Assembly (NCBI GenBank): GCA_017549365.1 | Contig: JAFYUZ010000101.1 | Coordinates: 1-62,339, forward strand | DNA length: 62,339 nt | Direction of reading: 5' to 3' | Source of the DNA: Clostridia bacterium | GTDB lineage: Bacteria > Bacillota > Clostridia > Oscillospirales > CAG-382 | In this document: piece by piece, positions 7,768 to 16,358 of the stretch | Position numbering within the stretch: position 1 is the stretch's first letter | Layout of the letters: each line of letters starts with the position of its first letter | Program-made: the position numbers and the translations under genes | Notes under the pieces: generated by a model | Told to the model about the DNA's origin: nothing | Database searches by the model: none | The model's input: the letters and a program-made list of their open reading frames with translations, nothing else

Positions 7768-9268
7768 TAGAAGATACGTTGCAGGTCTTGATGTCGGAAC
7801 TACGGGTTGCAAGATCGCGGTTTTTGATGATCTGGGCGAAAACGTAAAGACCTATTATACCGAGTACGATGCCTTACACACGGGAGGACTTCACGAGATA
7901 AGCTTCTGTGATGTCAGATGCGGAGTGCTTTCGCTTCTTTCGGATGCCGCAAAGGATTTTAAACTCGAGGCTCTAGGTGTCACAAGCTTTGGCGAGACCT
8001 TTGCCATGCTTGATGGAGATGACAACGTTCTCTGTCCCTCCATGCTTTACACCGACCCCCGCGGCAAAGACCAGTGCCGCAGGCTTGAGAATTCTGTCGG
8101 ACCGGAAAAGATGACACTTCTCACCGGTGTAAAACCCAATGAAATGTACAGCATTTCAAAAATAATGTGGTTGAAGGAAGAAAAACCCGAAGTATATGCA
8201 AAGTGCGAAAAAATACTTCTCGGCGAGGATTTTATCGTCTATACCCTCTGCGGAAAAAGACAGATAGATCATTCTCTTGCGGCGCGTACGGGCGCTTTTG
8301 ATATAAAAAAGAAAGAATGGAGCCGAGAAATATTCGATGCCGCAGGTATCGACGTTTCGCTTATGTCAGACGCGGTCGAAGCAGGTACGATTGCGGGTAA
8401 GCTGTCTGACGGCGTCAAAAATCAGATCGGCATAGACTACGATATAACTGTTGTCAACGGTAGCCACGATCAGGTCACCGCAATGATCGGCTCGGGCGTT
8501 TTTGAAAAAGGAATTGCCATGGACGGCACGGGCACCGTCGAGTGTATCCCCGTTGTTTTCGATGAGATCCCGCAGGAGCTTTCGGTTTACGAGGGCGGAT
8601 ATTCGGTCGTACCTTTTATAAACGGAAAATATGCCTGCTACGCTCTTTCGTTCACGGGAGGCGCCACTCTCAAATGGTTCCGCGATAACCTTGCCGCCGA
8701 TGAATATGCAAAATGCAACCAAAACGGCGAAAACGTGTACGCATATCTTGATTCAAAGGTGCAAAAAGAACCAACCGACATTCTCGTTCTCCCTCATTTT
8801 GCGGGTGCGGCAACTCCGTACATGGACACCTCGTCCAAAGCCGCTTTTGTCGGTGTGACCCTTGAAACCACAAAGTACGATCTTTACAAAGCGCTTATGG
8901 AGGGCACCTCGTACGAGATACTTCTCAATTTCAACACTCTCAAAGGCTTTATCGGAGAAGTAAAAGAGCTCCGTGCCACCGGCGGCGGAGCATCCTCGCC
9001 CGTGTGGCTTCAGATAAAAGCCGATATTCTCAACACAAAGATATGCGCCATGTCCTGCAAAGAGGTCGGTGCCGCAGGCACGGCCGCCCTTGCGGGAGTA
9101 AGCTGCGGTATATACAAGGATCTTTCGTCTGCCGTCTCGCTTCTTTCACGCGTGTCAAAAGAGTATTTTCCCAACGCGGAAAACACAAAGAAATATGCTG
9201 TGCAGTACGAAAAATACAAGGATCTTTACCGCGCCGTAAGCTCTTTGGGAAAAGGAGAAACAAAATGA
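7760..9268 (+). CDS. FGGY family carbohydrate kinase (xylulokinase/fuculokinase-like)
   Basis: A 502-residue sugar kinase of the FGGY family, which phosphorylates the ketose made by the upstream isomerase. The N-terminal ATPase loop is GLDVGTTGCKIAVFD (residues 9-23). The sugar-binding part includes VTSFGETFAMLD and LYTDPRGKDQ. The central GSHDQVTAMIGSGV and DGTGTVEC segments and the C-terminal ATGGGASSPVWLQIKADIL motif complete the signature. It begins inside the isomerase gene and shares an ATGA overlap with the next gene, so translation is coupled. Relationship to xylulokinases is closest by eye, but the neighbours point to a less common sugar. Confidence 0.9.
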   Translation: MTDRRYVAGLDVGTTGCKIAVFDDLGENVKTYYTEYDALHTGGLHEISFCDVRCGVLSLLSDAAKDFKLEALGVTSFGETFAMLDGDDNVLCPSMLYTDPRGKDQCRRLENSVGPEKMTLLTGVKPNEMYSISKIMWLKEEKPEVYAKCEKILLGEDFIVYTLCGKRQIDHSLAARTGAFDIKKKEWSREIFDAAGIDVSLMSDAVEAGTIAGKLSDGVKNQIGIDYDITVVNGSHDQVTAMIGSGVFEKGIAMDGTGTVECIPVVFDEIPQELSVYEGGYSVVPFINGKYACYALSFTGGATLKWFRDNLAADEYAKCNQNGENVYAYLDSKVQKEPTDILVLPHFAGAATPYMDTSSKAAFVGVTLETTKYDLYKALMEGTSYEILLNFNTLKGFIGEVKELRATGGGASSPVWLQIKADILNTKICAMSCKEVGAAGTAALAGVSCGIYKDLSSAVSLLSRVSKEYFPNAENTKKYAVQYEKYKDLYRAVSSLGKGETK

Positions 9269-10263
9269 AAGAATACATAGGTCATCCTCTTCAGATCCGC
9301 GGAGCCGAATGTTTTTCGCTTTGCGGCGGCAAAGGGGACGGAATGAAATATCTGTCTGTCAGAAACGGTTTGGGCCTTGAGCTTCTCATCTCGCTTGACA
9401 GATGCGCCGACCTTGCAAGAGTAACCTTCAACGGCAAAAATATGGGATATTTTTCTCCCTGCGGCCACGTTGCTCCCGCATATTACGACAAGGACGGAGC
9501 AGGTTTTCTCAAATCGTTTACCGCAGGCTTTTTTACCACCTGCGGTTTGCGCGCCGTCGGTTCGCCCTGTACCGACGAGGGCGAGGTTTTGCCCCTGCAC
9601 GGAACGATCGGAAACACCCCTGTGGACTCTTATTCGATCGATGAACAAGACGATGCCATCGTCATAAAGGCTGTCGTGCGCGATTGTGTTATTTTCGGTG
9701 CAAAGCTCGTTATGCAGCGTACCTACACTGTTTCTTACAAGGAAAACGCCGTTACTGTTTCGGACACTGTCACCAACGAGGCAGACGTCGAAAGCCCGTA
9801 TATGATTCTTTATCATTGCAACATGGGCTATCCGCTTCTTTCCGAAAACAGCAAGGTGGTTGTTCCCAACACATCGGTCACCGCAAGAAACGATCATGCG
9901 CAAAAATACATCGACACTGCACTTTGTATGGAAAAGCCCACGGCACTTTATGAGGAGCGTTGTTATTACTACGACGTCTGCGAAAAAGACGGCAGATGCA
10001 CCGTCGGCATCTTCAATCCTGATATTTCCGCAGGTGTTGTGATGAATTATAACAAAAAAGTTCTTCCGTATTTCACCCAGTGGAAGATGATGGGCAAAAA
10101 AGATTACGTTCTCGGGCTTGAACCGGGAAACTGCACTCCCGACGGCAGAGACGTTCTGCGCAAGGACGGAAGACTTGCTTTTCTTTCGCCCGACGAGTCG
10201 GCGACCACCGAAATCACATTTACTTTTGCAGATAGCTTGTCTGCTTTTGAAGGAGAATTCTGA
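9265..10263 (+). CDS. DUF4432 family protein (aldose-1-epimerase-like)
   Basis: A 332-residue protein of the galactose-mutarotase superfold, matching the DUF4432 family. Recognisable segments are GFFTTCGLRAVGSPC, LPLHGTIGNTP (with a candidate catalytic His), the YHCNMGYPLL strand and GLEPGNCTPDGRD near the C-terminus. It probably interconverts anomers or a related form of the operon's sugar. The real start is the ATG at 9265, overlapping the kinase stop as ATGA, with AAAGGAG upstream; the longer open frame before it is a shadow of the kinase. It overlaps the aldolase by one base. Confidence 0.85.
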   Translation: MKEYIGHPLQIRGAECFSLCGGKGDGMKYLSVRNGLGLELLISLDRCADLARVTFNGKNMGYFSPCGHVAPAYYDKDGAGFLKSFTAGFFTTCGLRAVGSPCTDEGEVLPLHGTIGNTPVDSYSIDEQDDAIVIKAVVRDCVIFGAKLVMQRTYTVSYKENAVTVSDTVTNEADVESPYMILYHCNMGYPLLSENSKVVVPNTSVTARNDHAQKYIDTALCMEKPTALYEERCYYYDVCEKDGRCTVGIFNPDISAGVVMNYNKKVLPYFTQWKMMGKKDYVLGLEPGNCTPDGRDVLRKDGRLAFLSPDESATTEITFTFADSLSAFEGEF

Positions 10264-11090
10264 TGCTTGTTAATTTGAAAGAAATACTCGAAATTGCCGA
10301 AAAGGAAAAAATCGCCATCGGCTCTTTCAACACCCCCAATCTCACGTCTCTTCAGGCTGTAATTTCTGCCGCGCAAGAGCTTAACCAACCCGTAATCATC
10401 ATGCACGCCCAGATACACGAAGAAATGGGTCTTTGCAAGATGGATGAGATCGCGCCCATAATGGTTATGTTTGCAAAGAATGCAAAGGTGCCCGTTTGCG
10501 TGCATCTCGATCACGGCACAGATACCGATTACGTTCTTCACGGTCTTGAACTTGGCTTTACCTCGGTTATGTACGACGGCTCCACCCTTGACACCGAAGA
10601 AAATATAAAGAACACGATTTTCACTGTAAAAAAAGCCTCTGCCCTTGGCGTATCGGTCGAGGCGGAGATCGGCTCGATGGGCGCCCGCGAGGGCGGCGGA
10701 GCAGGGGATGCATCTATTTATACAGACCCCGATGCCGCAAAAATGTTTGTTGAAAAAACAGGCATCGATGCTCTTGCCTGCGCTTTCGGCACAGCCCATG
10801 GTTTTTATGCTTCCACTCCCAAGCTTGATTTCGAAAGACTTTCGAAGATCAATTCGATGATCGACGTTCCCATCGTTATGCACGGCGGAAGCGGTGTCAG
10901 CAACGAGGATTACAGAGAGGTCATCTCGCGCGGTGTGCGCAAGGTAAATTACTATACCTACATGGCAAAGGCAGGTGCTGCGGCTCTTTCGGGCAAGGAA
11001 TACAACCAGTTCCACGATATCCTCACAGATGCCCGCAACGCCATGTGCGAAAACGTAAAGGCGGCAATATCCGTTTTCTCGCAGAAATAA
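10263..11090 (+). CDS. Class II ketose-bisphosphate aldolase (FbaA/GatY/KbaY type)
   Basis: A 275-residue Zn-dependent aldolase. The VHLDHGTD motif (residues 80-87) gives the catalytic Asp 83 and zinc-ligand His 84. The MYDGSTLD, AEIGSMGAREGG, GTAHGFY and MHGGSGVSNED segments are the other family signatures, including two later zinc His residues. Its job here is to split the ketose phosphate into dihydroxyacetone phosphate and an aldehyde. It starts at the overlap TGATG with the upstream gene and ends the operon, which has a strong terminator. Confidence 0.93.
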   Translation: MLVNLKEILEIAEKEKIAIGSFNTPNLTSLQAVISAAQELNQPVIIMHAQIHEEMGLCKMDEIAPIMVMFAKNAKVPVCVHLDHGTDTDYVLHGLELGFTSVMYDGSTLDTEENIKNTIFTVKKASALGVSVEAEIGSMGAREGGGAGDASIYTDPDAAKMFVEKTGIDALACAFGTAHGFYASTPKLDFERLSKINSMIDVPIVMHGGSGVSNEDYREVISRGVRKVNYYTYMAKAGAAALSGKEYNQFHDILTDARNAMCENVKAAISVFSQK

Positions 11091-11103
11091 GATCAATAAA
11101 AGC

Positions 11104-11138
11104 AAAAATCGGAACCGATCACGGTTCCGATTTTTTTG
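11104..11138. terminator. Terminator between the sugar operon and rubrerythrin
   Basis: Hairpin with arms CGGAACCG (11110-11117) and CGGTTCCG (11122-11129), extended by A and T tracts on both sides. It fits both the plus-strand operon and the convergent rubrerythrin gene. Confidence 0.85.
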
Positions 11139-11150
11139 TTTGTGGTAGGA

Positions 11151-11813
11151 TCAATAGTTTTCAGCGTGAACTTCAAAATAGCTCTGGGGATGATCGCAGG
11201 TGGGGCAAACCTCGGGTGCCTTTGTTCCAACGATGATGTGTCCGCAGTTGCGGCATTCCCAAACCTTGACTTCGCTCTTTTCAAATACCTGAGCCATCTC
11301 AACGTTTTTCAGAAGCGCACGATATCTTTCTTCGTGGTGCTTTTCGATGGCGGCAACAAGACGGAATTTTCTTGCAAGCTCGGGAAAACCTTCTTCTTCG
11401 GCGGTCTTTGCAAATCCTGCATACATGTCGGTCCATTCATAGTTTTCGCCTTCGGCGGCGTGAGCGAGGTTTTCGGCGGTGTCACCGATTCCGTTCAGCT
11501 CCTTGAACCACAACTTTGCGTGTTCCTTTTCGTTGTCGGCGGTTTTAAGGAAGAGGGCGGCGATCTGTTCAAAGCCCTCTTTCTTTGCTTTGGATGCAAA
11601 ATAGGTGTACTTGTTTCTTGCCATTGATTCGCCTGCAAAAGCGGCTTCAAGGTTCTTTTCTGTCTGTGTGCCTGCGTATTTGTTTGCGGAAACCGAGCTT
11701 TCGCCAAGAGGTTCAAGCTTGTCTCCCTTCACTTTGCATTTGGGGCATACGGGTTCAACTCCGTCAGCCACGTCAAAAACGAGGCCGCATACTGTGCACT
11801 TGTACTTTTTCAT
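11151..11813 (-). CDS. Rubrerythrin with rubredoxin-like domains at both ends
   Basis: A 220-residue diiron peroxidase that reduces hydrogen peroxide in anaerobes. The middle (about 45-180) is the ferritin-like helical domain with the Glu and His ligands in [24 protein letters not shown] and [12 protein letters not shown]. The C-terminus is the normal rubredoxin domain with Cys 187, 190, 203 and 206. The N-terminus carries a second Cys4 domain (Cys 6, 9, 23 and 26, as CTVCG and CPKC), which standard 190-residue rubrerythrins lack. A TATAAT at 11866-11871 and a perfect palindrome at 11879-11890 lie upstream, so it probably has its own regulated promoter. Confidence 0.93.
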   Translation of the reverse strand: MKKYKCTVCGLVFDVADGVEPVCPKCKVKGDKLEPLGESSVSANKYAGTQTEKNLEAAFAGESMARNKYTYFASKAKKEGFEQIAALFLKTADNEKEHAKLWFKELNGIGDTAENLAHAAEGENYEWTDMYAGFAKTAEEEGFPELARKFRLVAAIEKHHEERYRALLKNVEMAQVFEKSEVKVWECRNCGHIIVGTKAPEVCPTCDHPQSYFEVHAENY

Positions 11814-11865
11814 GGTCAGATCTCCTTTTATTTAATATATGGGTATTTTTTCACCCTGCGGTTTA

Positions 11866-11890
11866 ATTATACAGTTATTTTAGTACTAAA
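11866..11890 (-). promoter_or_regulatory. Possible rubrerythrin promoter with palindromic site
   Basis: TATAAT on the minus strand (11871-11866) has a poor -35. A perfect 12-base palindrome, TTTAGTACTAAA (11879-11890), sits in the spacer region upstream, where a repressor would block polymerase. Operator function is inference. Confidence 0.4.
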
Positions 11891-11908
11891 TCTTTCGGAT
11901 TTTGTGAA

Positions 11909-12970
11909 TTATTCCAAAGGTGCGAAGAAATATTCAAAGCCTTCGAGGTTTTCGTCAAATCTGTGTCCGCCCGCGTGCAGATCATAGCTGTAGTTTTCGG
12001 GCACACCGTAGGCTTGAAAATATTTTGTGATGCGTTCTGCCTCGGGCTCTGACGTGCGATAATCGAAAACAGAGTCTTCCTTTCCCACGTCGATTCTCAA
12101 ACGTCTGGGCGCAACAAGTGCCGCAACCTCTGCATCGTGGAACTTGTGGGATGCGCCGGTATATCCCCAGTCAAAGAAAGCGGTCTTGCTTCTGTCGTTA
12201 AAAGATCCCGCATCGTACGCCGAGATAATTCTCGTGTCCGCCGCGGCGGTGTGGAGCGAAAAATATCCGCCGTAGGAAAGTCCCATCATTCCGATCTTTT
12301 CGCCGTTTACACAATCAAGCGTCACAAGGTAGTCGATGCTTCGCTTGATGCACAAAACTTCAAGTCCCGTCATCGAATATCCAAGCTGCTTAAGCTTTTT
12401 GTCATTTCCGTGTCTGTCAGAGGGCACGTTGAATCTTACGAATTTTTCGCCCGTGTCAACTCCAAACGTCCAAAGCATAAGAGAGGGGGCAAAAACCACA
12501 AATCCGCGTTCAAGAGCTCTTTTTGTAAAATAGTTGTAGTTGTTATCGTTGTACATATCCGAGCAGGTCTCGGGTGTGCCTCCGCCGCCGTGCTGGGCGA
12601 TAACAAGAGAAGTTTTTCCCGAAAGCCCGTTGGGGATCATAAGAACGCCGTAAAATCTGAAATCCTCAAACACTTCGATCGAAAGGCGATAAAGCTTGCA
12701 CATATCGTCCTCTCCGACATATTCGGTTTCGCATAAGGGCAGTTTTTTGCTGTCAAGGTCAAAGGGGTATCCGATCATTTTCAGATATTCGTTTCTGTAA
12801 TGATCGGCGTTTTGGATAAGCTTTTCGGGGGGCATAAAATCTTCGCGTATCTTATATGCCTCGTTTGCCTTTTTTTCGATCAGTCGGGTGATGGAGTCGG
12901 CATATTCCTGTCTGTATCTGTCGCCGTCGTGCACGTCGCCGTGATAAAGCTTTTTTCCTTTGTATTCCAT
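11909..12970 (-). CDS. Alpha/beta hydrolase (acetyl-esterase/dienelactone-hydrolase type)
   Basis: A 353-residue serine hydrolase. Visible parts are the oxyanion turn QHGGGGTPE (126-134), the nucleophile elbow GLSYGG with Ser 232, acidic candidates in the GKEDSVFDYR segment (297-305), and the catalytic His in AGGHRFDE (His 336). No signal peptide is present, so it acts in the cytoplasm, possibly deacetylating an imported compound. It lies nine bases after the methyltransferase in a long minus-strand gene run, and is the last gene before rubrerythrin. The substrate is not evident. Confidence 0.85.
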   Translation of the reverse strand: MEYKGKKLYHGDVHDGDRYRQEYADSITRLIEKKANEAYKIREDFMPPEKLIQNADHYRNEYLKMIGYPFDLDSKKLPLCETEYVGEDDMCKLYRLSIEVFEDFRFYGVLMIPNGLSGKTSLVIAQHGGGGTPETCSDMYNDNNYNYFTKRALERGFVVFAPSLMLWTFGVDTGEKFVRFNVPSDRHGNDKKLKQLGYSMTGLEVLCIKRSIDYLVTLDCVNGEKIGMMGLSYGGYFSLHTAAADTRIISAYDAGSFNDRSKTAFFDWGYTGASHKFHDAEVAALVAPRRLRIDVGKEDSVFDYRTSEPEAERITKYFQAYGVPENYSYDLHAGGHRFDENLEGFEYFFAPLE

Positions 12971-12979
12971 AGTATTACC

Positions 12980-14143
12980 TCACAGTTTTTCTTTCAGAAG
13001 GTTAAAAAGTGTAAGCTCGCATCCGCTTTCCTTTGCAAAATCCGAAATTTCCGAAAGAATAGTTTTTCTTTTGAATTCGTTGGGAAATTTTGTCCTTTTC
13101 GCGCGGATAAGCAAATTTTTTGGCGAGTTGTCCATGTCAATGAATTCAAGTATGTCTGTCTTGTATCCGCAAAGCTCAAGAATCTTTGCTCTTTGAGCAT
13201 CGGTGGCAAGGGCGCACATTCTTTCTTTTATAAGTCCGTAGCTTGTCAAAATACCGAAAGCACCGCTTTTTATGTTGGTGTTCAGCTCGTGCTGACAGCA
13301 GGGGACCGAAAAGATGTATCTGCTTTCCCAAAGAATGGCGTTATAAAGAGCAAAATCGGTCGCGGTATCGCAGGCATGGAGAGTGACAACCATGTCGGGT
13401 GGTGTTTTCGGCTTATAATCCTTGATATCTCCGCAAAGAAAGGTCATTTCGGAATATCCGTATTTTTTTGCAACCTCGTTGCATTTTTCAATAACGTCTT
13501 TTTTCAGATCAAGCCCCGTAACCCTTACTTTTCTGCCCTTTATCTTTGTCATGTAGTAGTAAAGGACAAAGGTGAGATACGATTTTCCGCAACCGAAATC
13601 AACGATCTCAAGGGTCTTGTCGCTCTCGTCGTTTTTCAGGGCGTCGTCTACACATTCGACAAAGCGGTTTATTTGCTTGAACTTGTCATATTTCTGTGCG
13701 ACTATCTTGCCTTCCTTTGTCATAACCCCAAGCTCGTAAAGAGCGGGGACAAAGATGCCTTCTTCGAGAATATAGTTTTTCTTTCGGTTGTGCGAACCGA
13801 CGTTTTCGGCAGAAAGAGAAAGATCGTTTTTGGATTTGTTGGTCAGTATCTTGCCTTTTTTTGAAATTTTCAGTTCAAAATCAAAACCTTCTGCCTGAAG
13901 GTTCAGTTGCCTGAAGCTTTCCGAAAGCTGCTTTTCAAGAAAACCGATCAAACTTCCCTCGTCAAGCTTTTCGTGAAAAGCCTGCTTTTCGGTGAATTTT
14001 TCAACAAGAAAAAGCTTGTCAGCCTTCCTTGCCGTTATCTTTTTGTATTCTTCAAGGGCGCTTTTGGGGTTGCTCAGTGTCAGCTTTATTATGCTTGCAC
14101 CGTGTATTGGCAACAGAGCGTTTTTTATATCTTCGGTTATCAT
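12980..14143 (-). CDS. Class I SAM-dependent methyltransferase (Methyltransf_32-like)
   Basis: A 387-residue protein. Residues about 175-300 form a Rossmann methyltransferase: the SAM-binding loop IVDFGCGKSYLTF (180-192), VTGLDLKKD, then TLHACDTATDFALYNAI and the VPCCQHEL segment, a pattern of the Methyltransf_32 family linked to RNA methylation. The first 150 residues are a separate, uncharacterised domain. It begins at the TAATG overlap with the cinA-like gene and is close to thiI and queT, which would suit a tRNA-modifying role, but the target is unknown. Confidence 0.8.
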   Translation of the reverse strand: MITEDIKNALLPIHGASIIKLTLSNPKSALEEYKKITARKADKLFLVEKFTEKQAFHEKLDEGSLIGFLEKQLSESFRQLNLQAEGFDFELKISKKGKILTNKSKNDLSLSAENVGSHNRKKNYILEEGIFVPALYELGVMTKEGKIVAQKYDKFKQINRFVECVDDALKNDESDKTLEIVDFGCGKSYLTFVLYYYMTKIKGRKVRVTGLDLKKDVIEKCNEVAKKYGYSEMTFLCGDIKDYKPKTPPDMVVTLHACDTATDFALYNAILWESRYIFSVPCCQHELNTNIKSGAFGILTSYGLIKERMCALATDAQRAKILELCGYKTDILEFIDMDNSPKNLLIRAKRTKFPNEFKRKTILSEISDFAKESGCELTLFNLLKEKL

Positions 14144-14643
14144 TATTTGTTCTCCAGATATTTGATAACAAGGCCCAGCGCCTCGCAGGATGCGGCGTGG
14201 CGGATGTTTTCCCTGTCGGCATTCTCAATGTTTCCCAAAAGAAGCTTTTTGCATTCGCAATATCCGTCTTTTGCACACACTGCGGTATATACAAGCCCCA
14301 CCGGTTTTTCTTTTGTTCCTCCGCCCGGACCTGCAATACCCGTTGTGGAAACGGCAACGTCAGCACCCGAAAGAGCAAGCATTCCGCGTGCCATCTCGAT
14401 TGCAGTCTGCTCGGATACGGCACCGTATTTTTCAAGCGTTTTTTCGTTTACCGAAAGCAGTTTCATCTTCGCCTCGTTTGCATAGGTGCAAACGCCGTAT
14501 CCAAAAACCTCGGATGCTCCCGATACGTTGGTTATTCTTTTGGAAACAAGACCTCCCGTGCACGATTCGCAGGTGGCAACCGTCATCTTTTTTTCAAGAA
14601 GCTTTTCGACAAGGATATATTCGTTTCTGTTGTTTTTGTACAT
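14143..14643 (-). CDS. CinA C-terminal domain protein (nicotinamide-nucleotide amidohydrolase)
   Basis: A 166-residue stand-alone CinA C-terminal domain, which deamidates nicotinamide mononucleotide in NAD salvage. The family motifs [49 protein letters not shown] and KPVGLVY are all present. The N-terminal molybdopterin-like domain of full CinA is absent, as in the PncC type. It overlaps the methyltransferase by one base and lies two bases after thiI. Confidence 0.93.
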   Translation of the reverse strand: MYKNNRNEYILVEKLLEKKMTVATCESCTGGLVSKRITNVSGASEVFGYGVCTYANEAKMKLLSVNEKTLEKYGAVSEQTAIEMARGMLALSGADVAVSTTGIAGPGGGTKEKPVGLVYTAVCAKDGYCECKKLLLGNIENADRENIRHAASCEALGLVIKYLENK

Positions 14644-14645
14644 AT

Positions 14646-15839
14646 TCAGCCTCTTGTTACCTTGACATAGCTCTTTGTGGAAAGTGCTTCGGTTATAAGA
14701 GCCTCGACGTCGAGTTTTTGCTCTTCCTCAAGAATATTGGCAAGAGAAGGCTTTGTAACGGGATGCTTGGGGGTGAATACTGTACAGCAATCCTCATAGG
14801 GGAGAATAGAGGTTTCGAAAGTGCCGATGTGACGGGCGTACTTTACGATCTCTTCCTTGTCGTTTGCAATAAGCGGACGGATAACGGGCAGTGTTTTCAC
14901 CGCATCGTTTGTTACGGTGATGGCAGGTATTGTCTGGCTTGCCACCTGTCCCACGCTTTCGCCCGTGATGATGCAGGTGCAGTTGTAGTAAAGACCGATG
15001 CGCTCTGCTATCTTCATCATAAATCTTCGCAGAAGCAGGGTAAAATATTCCTCGCGGCACTTGTCCCTCAATTCTTCCTGAATGTGGGTTACCGAGATGA
15101 TGTTAAGGTTGATGTCGCCGCAATAATCGGTCATGATCTGAGCAAGCTCAATAACCTTTTCGCGTGCTTGAACGCTGGTGTAAGGATAGCTTTCAAAGTG
15201 CAGTGCGTCAAGGGCTATTCCGCGGCGTGCCATGCGATATCCTGCCACGGGGCTGTCGATACCGCCCGAAAGCAGAAGAAGACCTTTTCCCGCGCTTCCC
15301 TGGGGAAGACCGCCTGCGCCTTCGTCGGATCCGCAATGAATGTACGCGGCATAGTCGCGTATTTCGACCATAACGACGGTGTCGGGGTTTTTCACGTCAA
15401 CCTTTAAGTGCTTGTGACGGCGCAGAAGAAGTCCGCCGCATTCTTTGGAAATTGCAGGCGAATCAAAGGGAAACTGCTTGTCCGAGCGTTTTGCCTCGAC
15501 CTTGAAAGTTTTTACCGATCTCAGCTTTTCATAGGTGTAGTCGACGATGTTTTCGAGAATGTCGTTCATGTCTTTTTTCACTGTTGCCGCGCGACAGCAC
15601 GAAACAATGCCGAAAACCTTGGTGCATTCGTTGTAGGTAAGATCAAAGTTTTCCTTTGCCATATCGTCAACAGGTTCGATATAAACGGTTGATTGAGCGC
15701 GCTTTACCTCGTACTCACCGTATTTTTTGATCCTCTTTTTGATGTCGGTCATAAGAAGACCTTCAAAATACGATTTGTTGAGACCTTTGAGTACGATCTC
15801 GCCGTATTTTAAAAGTATTACTTCGTTAAATTCATTCAT
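14646..15839 (-). CDS. thiI: tRNA 4-thiouridine synthase ThiI
   Basis: A 397-residue enzyme that adenylates U8 of tRNA for sulfur insertion and can also serve thiamine thiazole synthesis. It has the N-terminal ferredoxin-like part and THUMP domain (to about 165), the PP-loop [14 protein letters not shown] (187-200), the [16 protein letters not shown] segment and the conserved [13 protein letters not shown] region near residue 352. There is no C-terminal rhodanese domain, which is normal for Firmicutes, where a separate cysteine desulfurase supplies sulfur. It overlaps the upstream small membrane-protein gene by eight bases. Confidence 0.96.
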   Translation of the reverse strand: MNEFNEVILLKYGEIVLKGLNKSYFEGLLMTDIKKRIKKYGEYEVKRAQSTVYIEPVDDMAKENFDLTYNECTKVFGIVSCCRAATVKKDMNDILENIVDYTYEKLRSVKTFKVEAKRSDKQFPFDSPAISKECGGLLLRRHKHLKVDVKNPDTVVMVEIRDYAAYIHCGSDEGAGGLPQGSAGKGLLLLSGGIDSPVAGYRMARRGIALDALHFESYPYTSVQAREKVIELAQIMTDYCGDINLNIISVTHIQEELRDKCREEYFTLLLRRFMMKIAERIGLYYNCTCIITGESVGQVASQTIPAITVTNDAVKTLPVIRPLIANDKEEIVKYARHIGTFETSILPYEDCCTVFTPKHPVTKPSLANILEEEQKLDVEALITEALSTKSYVKVTRG

Positions 15840-16347
15840 CGTCTTCGTCCTCTTCTTCGGATTTTCTTTGTTTCCATTCGGAAATAAGTTGTGTCATCTG
15901 CTTTTCAAAGTGTTCGTCGGGTTCAAAAAGAATCGCACATTCCTCTGTTCCAAAATTGCAGACGATATATCTCAGTCTTTCGTCATCGGGGTTTTTGATA
16001 AATTTGTAAAGCCTGCGTGCCACGTCTTCTTTTTTGTATTCTTCGACAGTGCGGATCTTGCCCGAAATGTCGCAAAGCTCAATGTCGGCAACGCAAACAC
16101 TCTTTTTGCCGTTTATCTTGTGCACCGTAAAATGTCCGTCGTCGATCGTGTAAAGATAGTCGGAAAGAACGTATTTTATCAGCACAAAAAGGCTGTACGC
16201 CGCGGTACACATACCAAAAAGCTGGACTATTGCGGCGTATTTTCCCGCAACGGAAGATGCGGGAAAAAGAAGTATTGCGGCAATAAGCAGGAAAAGGGGA
16301 GTGTATATAAGCTTTTTCCCTTTAAGCTTCGGTCTGGATTGTATCAT
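15832..16347 (-). CDS. Hypothetical membrane protein with two membrane helices
   Basis: A 171-residue protein I do not recognise. It has two adjacent membrane segments (about residues 14-60) followed by a soluble part of about 110 residues with mixed beta/helix character and a very acidic tail. I place the start at the ATG at 16347, preceded by GAGAGGGAC, because the longer frame would run into the MBL-hydrolase gene. It is packed between the hydrolase and thiI. The layout, paired helices then a PH-like soluble domain, resembles small envelope proteins of unknown role. Confidence 0.75.
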   Translation of the reverse strand: MIQSRPKLKGKKLIYTPLFLLIAAILLFPASSVAGKYAAIVQLFGMCTAAYSLFVLIKYVLSDYLYTIDDGHFTVHKINGKKSVCVADIELCDISGKIRTVEEYKKEDVARRLYKFIKNPDDERLRYIVCNFGTEECAILFEPDEHFEKQMTQLISEWKQRKSEEEDEDDE

Positions 16348-16358
16348 GTCCGTCCCTC

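Noticed and set aside
6385..7812. 475-codon minus-strand open frame
   Set aside because: Antisense to the isomerase, which matches a known family along its full length.
9004..9264. Upstream extension of the DUF4432 gene by 87 codons
   Set aside because: The extension is out of frame within the FGGY kinase gene; the ATG at 9265 has a ribosome site and an ATGA overlap.
12800..13864. 354-codon plus-strand frame opposite the methyltransferase and hydrolase
   Set aside because: Phe/Val-rich shadow translation; the minus-strand genes carry the conserved motifs and overlap as an operon.
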